Assembly: GCA_017440525.1 (NCBI GenBank)
Contig: JAFSHB010000122.1
Coordinates: forward strand, 1-39,818
Source: Oscillospiraceae bacterium
GTDB lineage: Bacteria > Bacillota > Clostridia > Oscillospirales > Oscillospiraceae
DNA length: 39,818 nucleotides
Reading direction: 5' to 3'
Under the pieces are notes generated by a model. That model saw only the letters and a list, made by a program, of their open reading frames with translations. It ran no database searches and was not told the origin of the DNA. The position numbers were made by a program, and so were the translations under genes. Positions 25,722 to 34,023 of the stretch are shown in pieces. How positions within the stretch are numbered: position 1 is the stretch's first letter; the number at the start of each line of letters is the position of its first letter.

Positions 25722-26945
25722 ATGCAAAAAACAAGGCTTCGCAAATATGCCCAACTGATCGCCCGTATGGGCTGCAATGTGCAGAAGGGGCAGGATGTGC
25801 TGTTGTACGCAGGGCTGGATCAGCCCGACTTCGTGGTCATGGTCACGGACGAGCTGTATAAAGCCGGTGCCAGAAAGGTCTATGTGGACTTCAGCTATCA
25901 GCCGCTGGAGAAGTTCCATGTGCGCCACCGCAGTCTGAAGGCCATGGGCACGGTGGAGAGCTTTGAAGAAGCCAAGCTGCAGTATATGACAGACAAGCTC
26001 CCCTGCCGCCTGTTCCTGGAGAGCTCCGATCCCGACGGGCTCAAGGGCATGAACATGGCGAAGATGGCAAAGGGACAGCAGGCTCGCTATCCCATCATCA
26101 AGCCCTACCGCGATAAGATCGAAGGCAAGCATCAGTGGTGCATCGCCGCTGTCCCCGGTGCAGCATGGGCCAAAAAGGTGTTCCCCGGTGAGCCCAGAGG
26201 CCGCACGATGGAGAAGCTGTGGGAGGCCATCCTCTCCACCTCCCGTGTGGATGACGATCCCATCAAGGCTTGGGAGGAACACAACTGCGATTTGAAAGCC
26301 CGCTGCGAATATCTCAACAGTCTCGGCATCGAGACGCTCCACTACACGGCAAAAAACGGTACCGATCTGAAGGTCGGTATGATCGAAGAGGCGATCTTCT
26401 GCGGCGGCGCGGAGACCACCCATAAGGGCGTGGATTTCAACCCCAACATCCCCACAGAGGAATGCTTCATCTCCCCCAAGAAGGGCGTGGCAGAGGGCAT
26501 CGTCTACGCCTCCAAGCCGCTGAGCTATCAGGGCCAGCTGATCGACAAGTTCTGGTTCAGGTTTGAAAACGGTAAGGTCGTGGACGCCCATGCAGAGGTC
26601 AACGATGCGCTTTTGCAGAAGATGCTGGATATGGATGAAGGTGCGCGATATCTGGGCGAGTGTGCCCTCGTTCCCTACGACAGTCCCATCAACAAAACAG
26701 GTCTTTTGTTCTACAACACGCTCTTCGATGAGAATGCCTGCTGCCATCTGGCGATCGGCATGGGCTTCCCCGACACCATCCGCGACCACCACGAAAAGAC
26801 GCTGGAGGAATGCCGCGCCCTTGGTGTCAACGACAGCATGATCCACGAGGACTTTATGATCGGTACGGAGGATCTTTCCATCACAGCCCTCTGCCGAGAC
26901 GGTAAAAAGGTCCAGATCTTCCGCGACGGCACTTGGGCCTTCTGA
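25722..26945 (+). CDS. M29 family metallo-aminopeptidase
   Basis: A 407-residue cytoplasmic aminopeptidase of the AmpS/PepS/AP-T (peptidase M29) family, which removes N-terminal residues from peptides using two metal ions. The metal-binding residues of the family can be placed at E246/E247 (PTEECF), E313 (LGECALV), H342 (ACCHLAIG), H375 and D377 (IHEDFMIG). The ATG at 25722 follows GGAGG. The FliB-like gene starts 10 bases after its stop, so the two are probably cotranscribed. Family length is normal. Confidence 0.92.
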   Translation: MQKTRLRKYAQLIARMGCNVQKGQDVLLYAGLDQPDFVVMVTDELYKAGARKVYVDFSYQPLEKFHVRHRSLKAMGTVESFEEAKLQYMTDKLPCRLFLESSDPDGLKGMNMAKMAKGQQARYPIIKPYRDKIEGKHQWCIAAVPGAAWAKKVFPGEPRGRTMEKLWEAILSTSRVDDDPIKAWEEHNCDLKARCEYLNSLGIETLHYTAKNGTDLKVGMIEEAIFCGGAETTHKGVDFNPNIPTEECFISPKKGVAEGIVYASKPLSYQGQLIDKFWFRFENGKVVDAHAEVNDALLQKMLDMDEGARYLGECALVPYDSPINKTGLLFYNTLFDENACCHLAIGMGFPDTIRDHHEKTLEECRALGVNDSMIHEDFMIGTEDLSITALCRDGKKVQIFRDGTWAF

Positions 26946-26955
26946 GGAACAGGGC

Positions 26956-28011
26956 ATGATCACACGGATCCCAAATTATTTCCATGATTTCCGCTGTCTT
27001 GCCGGTGCGTGTCCCGACACCTGCTGCGGACAGTGGGAGATCGTGGTGGATGAAGCCGCTAAAGCGCGCTATCTTGCTGTGGAAGGCCCGCTCGGGGAAC
27101 AGATCGAAAAAGCCCTCACAGTCATCGACGGTGAGGACTGCATGGCCCTGATCGATGGCAAATGCCCTCTTTTGACGGAGGATGGGCTCTGCCCCATCGT
27201 GACACAGCTTGGTGAGGACTTCCTCAGCACCACCTGCCACACCCACCCGAGGTTCACTGAGATCTACGGTGGTCTGCAGGAGACCATGCTCTCCATCTCC
27301 TGTCCGGAGGCGGCCAGGCTCCTGCTGGAGCAGGAAGCACCGCTGCATTTCGTGACTGAGATCGACACCGTCCTGCCGGAGCCGGACGATCTTGATGCCG
27401 ATCAGTTCGATATGCTCCTGGCCGCAAGGCAAACGGCATTCGCCCTCGTGCAGGACCGTTCGCGCCCGCTCTCCGACCGGCTGGCACTTCTCCTTTGCTT
27501 TGCCGGGCGTCTGCAGAACAACATGGAAGCGCTCCAGATCTGCGAAGCACTGTGCCGCCGCTATGAGGACCGGAGCTATCAGGACAAACAGCTCTGCCGC
27601 GTCCGCAGAAAGCGCAGACACGGCAGTATGATCCGTACGAGACAGCTCCTGACCGCCATGGAGCATCTGACAAAAGACTTCCCAACAGCGCTGAAGGACC
27701 TGGAATGTACGGATCTCACCCCCTATGCGCTCCAATTGGAACAGCTGACGGTCTATTTCCTGTTCCGCTGGTGGCTCAAGGCCGCCTGCAATGACAGGCT
27801 CTGGCAGCAGGTGGCGGCAACGGTCGTCAGCGTGCTGACCATTTCCGGTTTATGTAAACCGATCGGCAGTCTGACAGAGGCCGCAAGGCTCTACTCCAAA
27901 GAGGTGGAGCATTCACAAGAGAATATGACGCTCCTGCGGAACGCCATGGAGCTTCCCATGTTCTCTTTGGGAGAACTACTAAAACTACTGGAGGTGCATC
28001 ATGCAGTTTGA
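26956..28011 (+). CDS. fliB: FliB-family (flagellin lysine-N-methylase-like) Cys-rich protein
   Basis: A 351-residue protein with the FliB family N-terminus: C14, C19, C23, C24 (FRCLAGACPDTCC), then C62, C70, C79, C94 and C116, suggesting a metal or Fe-S site. The second half is helical. The family name comes from Salmonella FliB, which methylates flagellin lysines. No flagellar gene is visible here, so a different protein may be the substrate in this organism. It overlaps the DUF89 gene by 11 bases, and the ribosome binding site of that gene (GGAGG near 27990) is inside it. Confidence 0.78.
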   Translation: MITRIPNYFHDFRCLAGACPDTCCGQWEIVVDEAAKARYLAVEGPLGEQIEKALTVIDGEDCMALIDGKCPLLTEDGLCPIVTQLGEDFLSTTCHTHPRFTEIYGGLQETMLSISCPEAARLLLEQEAPLHFVTEIDTVLPEPDDLDADQFDMLLAARQTAFALVQDRSRPLSDRLALLLCFAGRLQNNMEALQICEALCRRYEDRSYQDKQLCRVRRKRRHGSMIRTRQLLTAMEHLTKDFPTALKDLECTDLTPYALQLEQLTVYFLFRWWLKAACNDRLWQQVAATVVSVLTISGLCKPIGSLTEAARLYSKEVEHSQENMTLLRNAMELPMFSLGELLKLLEVHHAV

Positions 28012-28903
28012 TGCCCATTGTGTGGAATGTCTCGTACATCGCCACCATCGTCTGGCCATGGAAAAAGGTGATGGTGAAAAAGCCTTTTCCTACATAAAAG
28101 ATGTGATGCAGATCATCCTTGACGCTCCGGACGGTGTATCCGCGCCGTGGCTCACAGGCGCGTTCACCAACGCTTACGCCAAATACTGGCCCGGCGAGGA
28201 CGCCTACGCCCAGCTCAAACAGGATTCCAACGACCTTGTGCTGGAGCTTTTGCCCAAGATCCGCCCCTTGGTGGAGCGCGCCGAAGATCCGCTGGCCATG
28301 GCGATGCAGTTCGCAAGGACAGGCAATTTTCTGGATTTTGGCGTCCTGACCCCCGATGTGGCCCACAAAGCGCTGTGGGAGGCTGTGGAAAAAACACCGC
28401 AGACAGTCATGGAGCCCAATGCCTATGCCGCATTGAAACGGGATATGGAGACCGCAGAGCGGCTCGTGATCTTAGGCGACAATGCAGGTGAGATCGTATT
28501 CGATATGCTGTTGGTGGAGCAATTGCAAAAGCAGTATCCCGCCCTTGCTGTCACCTACTGCGTCCGAGGTGCCAACACCATGAACGATGCAACACGCGAG
28601 GATGCCGCCTATGTGGGCATGGACAGGCTCTGCCCTGTGATCGACAACGGCAGCAGCATCTCCGGCACAGAGCTGGACTATATCGGTGAGGAACTGAAAG
28701 CAGCGCTGGATACTGCCGATATCATCCTCTCCAAGGGCAGCGGCAATATGGAATCTCTCGTTGGCTGCGGCCTGAATGTGTATTACATCTTCATGTGCAA
28801 GTGCAAGCGCATGGCCAAGATCTTAGGGTGTGAGGATATGTCCGCCCAGTTCCTCAGAGAGAAAGATCTGCCGCCCATGGAGCCGCTGTGCGGATCGCTC
28901 TGA
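28001..28903 (+). CDS. DUF89 / ARMT1-like damage-control phosphatase
   Basis: A 300-residue protein of the DUF89 family. Members are metal-dependent phosphatases that clear damaged phospho-metabolites. The family's active-site segments are visible as LGDNAGEIVFD (about 158-168), RGANTMNDAT (189-198), VIDNGS (213-218) and SKGSGNMESL (244-253). An N-terminal helical domain has C7 and C10 (HCVEC). It is the last gene of the aminopeptidase-fliB-DUF89 group and ends before the MarR promoter hairpin. The natural substrate is unknown. Confidence 0.87.
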   Translation: MQFDAHCVECLVHRHHRLAMEKGDGEKAFSYIKDVMQIILDAPDGVSAPWLTGAFTNAYAKYWPGEDAYAQLKQDSNDLVLELLPKIRPLVERAEDPLAMAMQFARTGNFLDFGVLTPDVAHKALWEAVEKTPQTVMEPNAYAALKRDMETAERLVILGDNAGEIVFDMLLVEQLQKQYPALAVTYCVRGANTMNDATREDAAYVGMDRLCPVIDNGSSISGTELDYIGEELKAALDTADIILSKGSGNMESLVGCGLNVYYIFMCKCKRMAKILGCEDMSAQFLREKDLPPMEPLCGSL

Positions 28904-28929
28904 CGGCCCAATATTTACAAACTGTCCAT

Positions 28930-28958
28930 TTGACTTTTTCAAAAAGCTCTGGTAATAT
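28930..28958 (+). promoter_or_regulatory. Promoter of the marR-ABC exporter operon
   Basis: TTGACT (28930-28935) and TAATAT (28953-28958) are 17 bases apart. Transcription would start near 28965, inside the first operator palindrome. Confidence 0.7.
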
Positions 28959-28992
28959 GTAGCATGCTACAGGTCTTGTAGCATGCTACATA
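28956..28992. promoter_or_regulatory. Twin palindromic operator, also a terminator-like hairpin
   Basis: The 14-base perfect palindrome TGTAGCATGCTACA occurs at 28958-28971 and again at 28977-28990, with GGTCT between (19 bases centre to centre, about two helical turns). It covers the promoter's start region, as expected for autorepression by the MarR protein encoded next. The whole block is also a 16-base inverted repeat followed by a T-run (28994-28999), which could end read-through from the DUF89 gene. Confidence 0.8.
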
Positions 28993-29015
28993 TTTTTTAT
29001 TCTCGGGTGATCGTT

Positions 29016-29492
29016 ATGATGAACAAACGACTGCTCGGCGGATATCTGCGAATGATCTCCAATGCCCTTTCGCAGGATCTGCGGCAGCAGACGGAGCAAT
29101 TGGGACTGACCTCTTCGCAGGGGATGTTCCTGCACCATATCTGGAAGCGCCAGCAGGAGGGCGCAGAGACTTATGCCAAAGATCTGGAGGAGTTTTTCTA
29201 TGTGAAGCATCCCACGGTCTCCGGCATCCTGCAGAGGATGGAATCCGCAGGCTTCATCTCGTTCCGCGCCAAAGAAGGTGACAAACGATGCAAAGCCATC
29301 GAACTGACACAAAAAGCCATCGATACGCACAACGCCATCGAGATGCATCTGCACCGCTCGGAAGCACAGCTCCTCAGCGGCATGAGCGAGGAAGATCAAG
29401 CACGCTTCCGCAGGCTCCTGCAGGTCGCCGCAAATAATCTCGGTGTGTGCTGCAAGCCCCCTGCCATCGACGAAAAGGAGGAGACGACATGA
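29016..29492 (+). CDS. MarR family transcriptional regulator
   Basis: A 158-residue winged-helix dimeric regulator. The recognition region is VKHPTVSGILQRMESAGFI (near 67-86), and the wing contains AKEGDKRCKAIELTQKA with the conserved D-x-R. Such proteins repress their own operon and release DNA on binding drugs or other ligands. The start at 29016 (or 29019) follows GGGTGATC. The stop overlaps the exporter gene start (ATGA). A C-terminal CC pair (VCCKPP) is present but too isolated to claim redox sensing. Confidence 0.9.
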   Translation: MMNKRLLGGYLRMISNALSQDLRQQTEQLGLTSSQGMFLHHIWKRQQEGAETYAKDLEEFFYVKHPTVSGILQRMESAGFISFRAKEGDKRCKAIELTQKAIDTHNAIEMHLHRSEAQLLSGMSEEDQARFRRLLQVAANNLGVCCKPPAIDEKEETT

Positions 29493-31225
29493 TCAAGCGA
29501 CTGGCATCATGCGTACGGGAGTATAAAAAGGATTCGATCCTCTCTCCCATCTTTATTTTTCTGGAGGTGCTGCTCGATATCTTCATCCCCCTGTATATGG
29601 GAGATCTGATCGACTACGGCATCGACAAAGGTGATATGGCCTATGTGTTCAAGATCGGTGCGCTGCTCATCGCCCTGTGTGTGGTGAGCCTGATCTGCGG
29701 TGCCATCTCCGGCCGCTGCGCCTCCATCGCTTCGGTGGGCTTCGGCACCAATCTGCGCCATGATATGTTCCACCATGTGCAGAGCTATTCCTTCTCCAAC
29801 ATCGATAAATTCTCCTCGTCCTCCATCGTGACGAGACTGACCACCGATGTCAGCCGCATCCAGATGTCCTATATGATGATCATCCGTGTGGCAGTCCGCT
29901 CCCCTGCCATGCTGATCCTATCCATGGTCATGGCGTTCCGCATCAACACATCTCTGGCGCTGGCCTTTTTGATCGTGCTGCCCATCCTCGGCATCAGCAT
30001 GTATCTGATCATGACAAAGGTACACCCGATCTTCAAGCGGGTGTTCAAGACCTATGATAAGCTCAATCAGGTGGTGCAGGAGAATCTGCGCGGCATCCGT
30101 GTGGTCAAATCCTTCGTTCGTGAGGACCATGAAGAAGATAAATTCAATACGATCTCCGGCTCGATCCACCGCGACTTCGTCAAAGCCGAGACGATCATTG
30201 CCCTCAACGCCCCTGTGATGAATATCTGCACCTACGGATGCATGATCTTGGTGGCATGGCTGGGCTCCAGACTGATCGTCACGAGCCACGAGACGGTGAT
30301 GACCACCGGCGATCTTACCAGTATGATCACCTACATCATGCAGATCCTCATGAGCTTCATGTTCCTGACCATGATCTTTATGCAGATCGTTATGTCCAGA
30401 GCCTCCGCGGAACGCATCGTGGAGATCCTGGACGAAAAGAGCGATCTGGAAAGCCCGGAAAATGCCGTCTCGGAAGTGAAGGACGGCTCCATCGTGTTCG
30501 AAAATGTCACCTTTGCCTATGCTAAGGATGCGGAAAAGCCTGTCTTGAAGGATGTAGATCTCTCCATCGCATCCGGTGAGACCATTGGCATCCTGGGCGG
30601 CACCGGCTCCAGCAAGTCCAGTCTGGTGCAGCTGATCCCGCGCCTGTACGATGTGCAGGAAGGCAGCGTCAAGGTCGGCGGCGTGGATGTAAGGAACTAT
30701 GACCTCGATGCGCTCCGCGATCAGGTAGCCATGGTCCTGCAGAAGAATGTGCTGTTCTCCGGCACGATCAAAGAAAATCTCCGCTGGGGCAACGAGCATG
30801 CCACCGATGAAGAGCTGATCCACGCCTGCAAGCTGGCGCAGGCCGATGGCTTCATCCGGGAGTTCCCCGATGGGTATGACACCTATATCGAACAAGGCGG
30901 CTCCAATGTCTCCGGCGGTCAGCGCCAGAGGCTCTGCATCGCAAGAGCGCTGCTGAAAAAGCCGAAGATCTTGATTTTGGACGATTCCACCTCCGCCGTG
31001 GACACCAAGACCGATGCTCTCATCCGCAGAGCCTTCCGTGAAGAGATCCCGGACACCACCAAGCTGATCATCGCCCAGCGCGTCAGCTCTGTGCAGGACG
31101 CCGACAAGATCATCGTGATGGTGGGCGGTGTCGTGGATGGCTTCGGCACCCACGATGAGCTGATGAAGACCAACGATTTCTACCGTGAGACCTACGAACT
31201 GCAGACCAGAAAGGAGGAAGACTGA
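29489..31225 (+). CDS. ABC exporter half, degenerate ATP-site subunit
   Basis: A 578-residue type IV ABC exporter half: six membrane helices (about 20-310) and one nucleotide-binding domain. Walker A is GGTGSSKSS (370-378), signature VSGGQ (474-478), and Walker B ILILDD (494-499). D499 replaces the catalytic Glu and Q530 replaces the switch His (AQR instead of AHR). It is therefore the subunit that supplies the degenerate Walker site of a heterodimeric exporter of the TM287/288, BmrCD or LmrCD type. It overlaps marR by 4 bases and the second half by 1 base. Multidrug or peptide export is likely; the substrate is unknown. Confidence 0.93.
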   Translation: MIKRLASCVREYKKDSILSPIFIFLEVLLDIFIPLYMGDLIDYGIDKGDMAYVFKIGALLIALCVVSLICGAISGRCASIASVGFGTNLRHDMFHHVQSYSFSNIDKFSSSSIVTRLTTDVSRIQMSYMMIIRVAVRSPAMLILSMVMAFRINTSLALAFLIVLPILGISMYLIMTKVHPIFKRVFKTYDKLNQVVQENLRGIRVVKSFVREDHEEDKFNTISGSIHRDFVKAETIIALNAPVMNICTYGCMILVAWLGSRLIVTSHETVMTTGDLTSMITYIMQILMSFMFLTMIFMQIVMSRASAERIVEILDEKSDLESPENAVSEVKDGSIVFENVTFAYAKDAEKPVLKDVDLSIASGETIGILGGTGSSKSSLVQLIPRLYDVQEGSVKVGGVDVRNYDLDALRDQVAMVLQKNVLFSGTIKENLRWGNEHATDEELIHACKLAQADGFIREFPDGYDTYIEQGGSNVSGGQRQRLCIARALLKKPKILILDDSTSAVDTKTDALIRRAFREEIPDTTKLIIAQRVSSVQDADKIIVMVGGVVDGFGTHDELMKTNDFYRETYELQTRKEED

Positions 31226-33129
31226 TGCCCCCCAGACCCGGCCCCGGGACCCATGGTCCCGTTGATATGAAAGCTTTCGACAAGAAGACCATGAAACGGC
31301 TCCTTGCCTATCTCGGTGCATATAAGTTCTCCTTCGCTGTGGTGATCGTGTGCATCATCGCCGCTGCTATCACGAGCGTCCTCGGCATGACTTATCTCGA
31401 GACGATCATCGATGACCACATCAAGCCCATGCTGCTGCAGTCCTCCACCGATTTCTCCGGGCTCCTCCTTGTGATCGCGCAGATGGCCGCTGTGTTCATG
31501 GTGAGCATCATCGCCAATCTGGTACAGGGCCTTTTGATGGCCCGTGTGGGCCAGGGCGTGCAGACCACCATCCGCAATGAGATGTTCAGCCATATGCAAC
31601 GCCTCCCCATCCGCTATTTCGACACTCACACTTTCGGCGATGTCATGAGCCACTACACCAACGATGTAGACACCCTGCGCCAGATGCTCTCCCAGAGCAT
31701 CCCGCAGACGCTCTCCTCTCTCGTGACCATCGTCTCTGTCTTCGTGACTATGCTGGTGACCAGTCCTCTGCTGACCTTGTTCGTTATGCTCACCATGTTC
31801 ATCATGATGCAAGCGACCAAGTCTATCGGCGGCAACTCCGCCAAATACTTCAAGGCGCAGCAGAAGTCGATCGGCAGTCTAAACGGCTACATCGAAGAGA
31901 TGATCAGCGGGCAGAAAGTGGTCAAGGTCTTCTGCCACGAAGACAAGACCAAAGAGGAGTTCGACCGCAGGAACAAAGAGCTGCAGGACAGCGGCACCAA
32001 GGCCAACATCTATGCCAACATCCTCATGCCGATCATGATGAACCTGGGCAACCTCCAGTATGTCCTCGTTGCCATGCTGGGCGGCGCACTGGCAGTCGTC
32101 ACCAAGGAGAGCTTCATCACCCTCGGCGGCATCACCGTGTTCCTCCATCTGTCCAAGAGCTTTACCCGTCCTGTTTCCCAGATCTCTCAGCAGATCAATT
32201 CCATCATCATGGCCATGGCAGGTGCAGACCGGATCTTCAAGCTGCTGGATGAGCCTGTAGAGCAGGATGAGGGCTATGTCACACTGGTCAACGCCAGAGA
32301 GCTCCCCGACGGCACTCTCACAGAGAGTGAAAAGCGCACAGGTCTCTGGGCATGGAAGCATCCCCACCACGATGGGTCTGTGACCTACACCAGGCTCACC
32401 GGCGATGTACGGATGTTCGAGGTAGACTTCGCCTATGTGGAGGGAAAGACCGTGCTCCACGATGTGAGCCTTTATGCAAAGCCCGGTCAGAAGATCGCAT
32501 TCGTCGGCGCCACAGGCGCGGGCAAGACCACGATCACCAATCTGATCAACCGCTTCTACGATATCGCCGACGGCAAGATCCGCTATGACGGCATCAACAT
32601 CAACAAGATCAAAAAGCCGGATCTGCGCCGCTCTCTGGGCGTCGTTTTGCAGGATGTGAACCTGTTCACCGGCACGGTCATGGACAACATCCGCTACGGC
32701 AAGCTGGATGCCACAGACGAAGAATGCATCGAAGCGGCAAAGCTGGCAAACGCCCACGATTTTATCACAAGGCTCCCGCAAGGCTATCAGACCGTGCTCT
32801 CCGGTGACGGCTCCGGTCTCAGTCAGGGACAGCGGCAGCTCCTCTCCATCGCAAGAGCCGCCGTGGCCGATCCCCCTGTTATGATCCTTGATGAAGCGAC
32901 CTCCTCCATCGATACCAGAACGGAGGCGATCGTACAGCAGGGCATGGACCGACTGATGAAGGACCGCACCGTATTCGTGATCGCGCACCGACTCTCCACC
33001 GTACAGGACGCGCAGGCGATCATGGTCCTGGACCACGGACGCATCATCGAGCGCGGCACCCACGAAGACCTGATCGCCCAAAAGGGCACCTATTACCAGC
33101 TCTACACCGGTGCTTTCGAACTGGAGTAA
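31225..33129 (+). CDS. ABC exporter half, canonical ATP-site subunit
   Basis: A 634-residue partner of the preceding protein. A Pro/Gly-rich start (MPPRPGPG) precedes six membrane helices. Walker A is GATGAGKTT (428-436), Walker B VMILDE (552-557) with catalytic E557, and the switch His is H588. The signature is LSQGQ (532-536), deviating from LSGGQ. The linker between membrane and ATPase parts carries an extra stretch (about 343-395, with KRTGLWAWKHPHHDG). The GGAGG site lies in the upstream gene and starts overlap as TGATG. Together the two make one canonical and one degenerate ATP site. Confidence 0.94.
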   Translation: MPPRPGPGTHGPVDMKAFDKKTMKRLLAYLGAYKFSFAVVIVCIIAAAITSVLGMTYLETIIDDHIKPMLLQSSTDFSGLLLVIAQMAAVFMVSIIANLVQGLLMARVGQGVQTTIRNEMFSHMQRLPIRYFDTHTFGDVMSHYTNDVDTLRQMLSQSIPQTLSSLVTIVSVFVTMLVTSPLLTLFVMLTMFIMMQATKSIGGNSAKYFKAQQKSIGSLNGYIEEMISGQKVVKVFCHEDKTKEEFDRRNKELQDSGTKANIYANILMPIMMNLGNLQYVLVAMLGGALAVVTKESFITLGGITVFLHLSKSFTRPVSQISQQINSIIMAMAGADRIFKLLDEPVEQDEGYVTLVNARELPDGTLTESEKRTGLWAWKHPHHDGSVTYTRLTGDVRMFEVDFAYVEGKTVLHDVSLYAKPGQKIAFVGATGAGKTTITNLINRFYDIADGKIRYDGININKIKKPDLRRSLGVVLQDVNLFTGTVMDNIRYGKLDATDEECIEAAKLANAHDFITRLPQGYQTVLSGDGSGLSQGQRQLLSIARAAVADPPVMILDEATSSIDTRTEAIVQQGMDRLMKDRTVFVIAHRLSTVQDAQAIMVLDHGRIIERGTHEDLIAQKGTYYQLYTGAFELE

Positions 33130-33139
33130 AGGAGCCCAA

Positions 33140-33973
33140 ATGATGAATACCTGCGATATGCATACCCATTCCCTGTGTTCCGACGGCACGGCCACACCGG
33201 CTCAGATCGTACAGCAGGCCGCCCGTATCGGTCTTTCCGCTGTGGCGCTGACTGACCACAATACCATCGAAGGTCTGCCTGCTTTTTTGCAGGCGGCAGA
33301 TAAGACGGTGCGGGCTGTCCCCGGCGTAGAAGTCACCGCTGACTATGAGGGCGATGAGATCCACATCGTAGGGCTCTTCATCGACCCGAGCGCCTATGCC
33401 CCTCTGACGGACTTTCTTTCTGTCATCCGGGTGCGAAAAAGAAAGGCCAATGAAGATGCCTGTGAGCGACTGCTCCGGGCAGGCTTCGCGATCTCTCCGG
33501 AGAGGATCTTGAACGCGGAAGGGAGCGTCAACCGCGTACATTTTGCAAAGGAGCTGATGCGCTGCGGCTATGCAGCCTCGATCGATGAAGCCTTCGCAGA
33601 GCTCCTCGCTCCGGAGCGCGGTCTGTATGTCCCTTCCCGCAGGCTGGATGGCTTTGAAGTTATCGACTGCCTGCGGCAGTTGGGGATCGTGCCTGTGCTG
33701 GCACATCCTTTCTTAGACCTGACTGTAGCACAGCTGCAGGAGCTCCTGCCAAAAGCAAAGAGAGCCGGCCTCATCGGCTTGGAGGCTCGTTACAGCCGAT
33801 TCAGTCCGTCTGAGACCCAGTTGGCAGAAGCGCTCGCTGAGGCCTTTGGTCTCCTGCCCGGCGGCGGCAGCGACTATCACGGTGCCAACAAGCCCGGACT
33901 TCAGCTCGGCACAGGCTACGGCGATCTGGAAGTCCCCCTCTCCTATCTGGAAGCTTTGGAGCAGGCGATATAA
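33140..33973 (+). CDS. PHP domain phosphoesterase
   Basis: A 277-residue polymerase/histidinol-phosphatase family metal-dependent phosphoesterase. Metal ligands are visible as H8 and H10 (DMHTHS), D15, H40 (LTDHN), E64 (PGVEV) and H75, LAHPF (about 194) and GSDYHG (about 252). It resembles the YciV/RnaAM group, which hydrolyses nucleoside 3',5'-bisphosphates or short RNA 5' ends. The ATG at 33140 (or 33143) has AAAGGAG upstream. It starts 10 bases after the exporter gene and may be read with it; a strong terminator follows. Confidence 0.9.
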   Translation: MMNTCDMHTHSLCSDGTATPAQIVQQAARIGLSAVALTDHNTIEGLPAFLQAADKTVRAVPGVEVTADYEGDEIHIVGLFIDPSAYAPLTDFLSVIRVRKRKANEDACERLLRAGFAISPERILNAEGSVNRVHFAKELMRCGYAASIDEAFAELLAPERGLYVPSRRLDGFEVIDCLRQLGIVPVLAHPFLDLTVAQLQELLPKAKRAGLIGLEARYSRFSPSETQLAEALAEAFGLLPGGGSDYHGANKPGLQLGTGYGDLEVPLSYLEALEQAI

Positions 33974-34013
33974 AAAATGACTGTCTGCATCGTTATGCAG
34001 ACAGTCATTTTTT
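33972..34013. terminator. Bidirectional intrinsic terminator
   Basis: A 19-base arm beginning AAAAAATGACTGTC pairs perfectly with its complement around CGTT and ends in a T-run on both strands. It separates the convergent PHP gene and the beta-lactamase-like gene. Confidence 0.93.
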
Positions 34014-34023
34014 ATCCTTTTAT

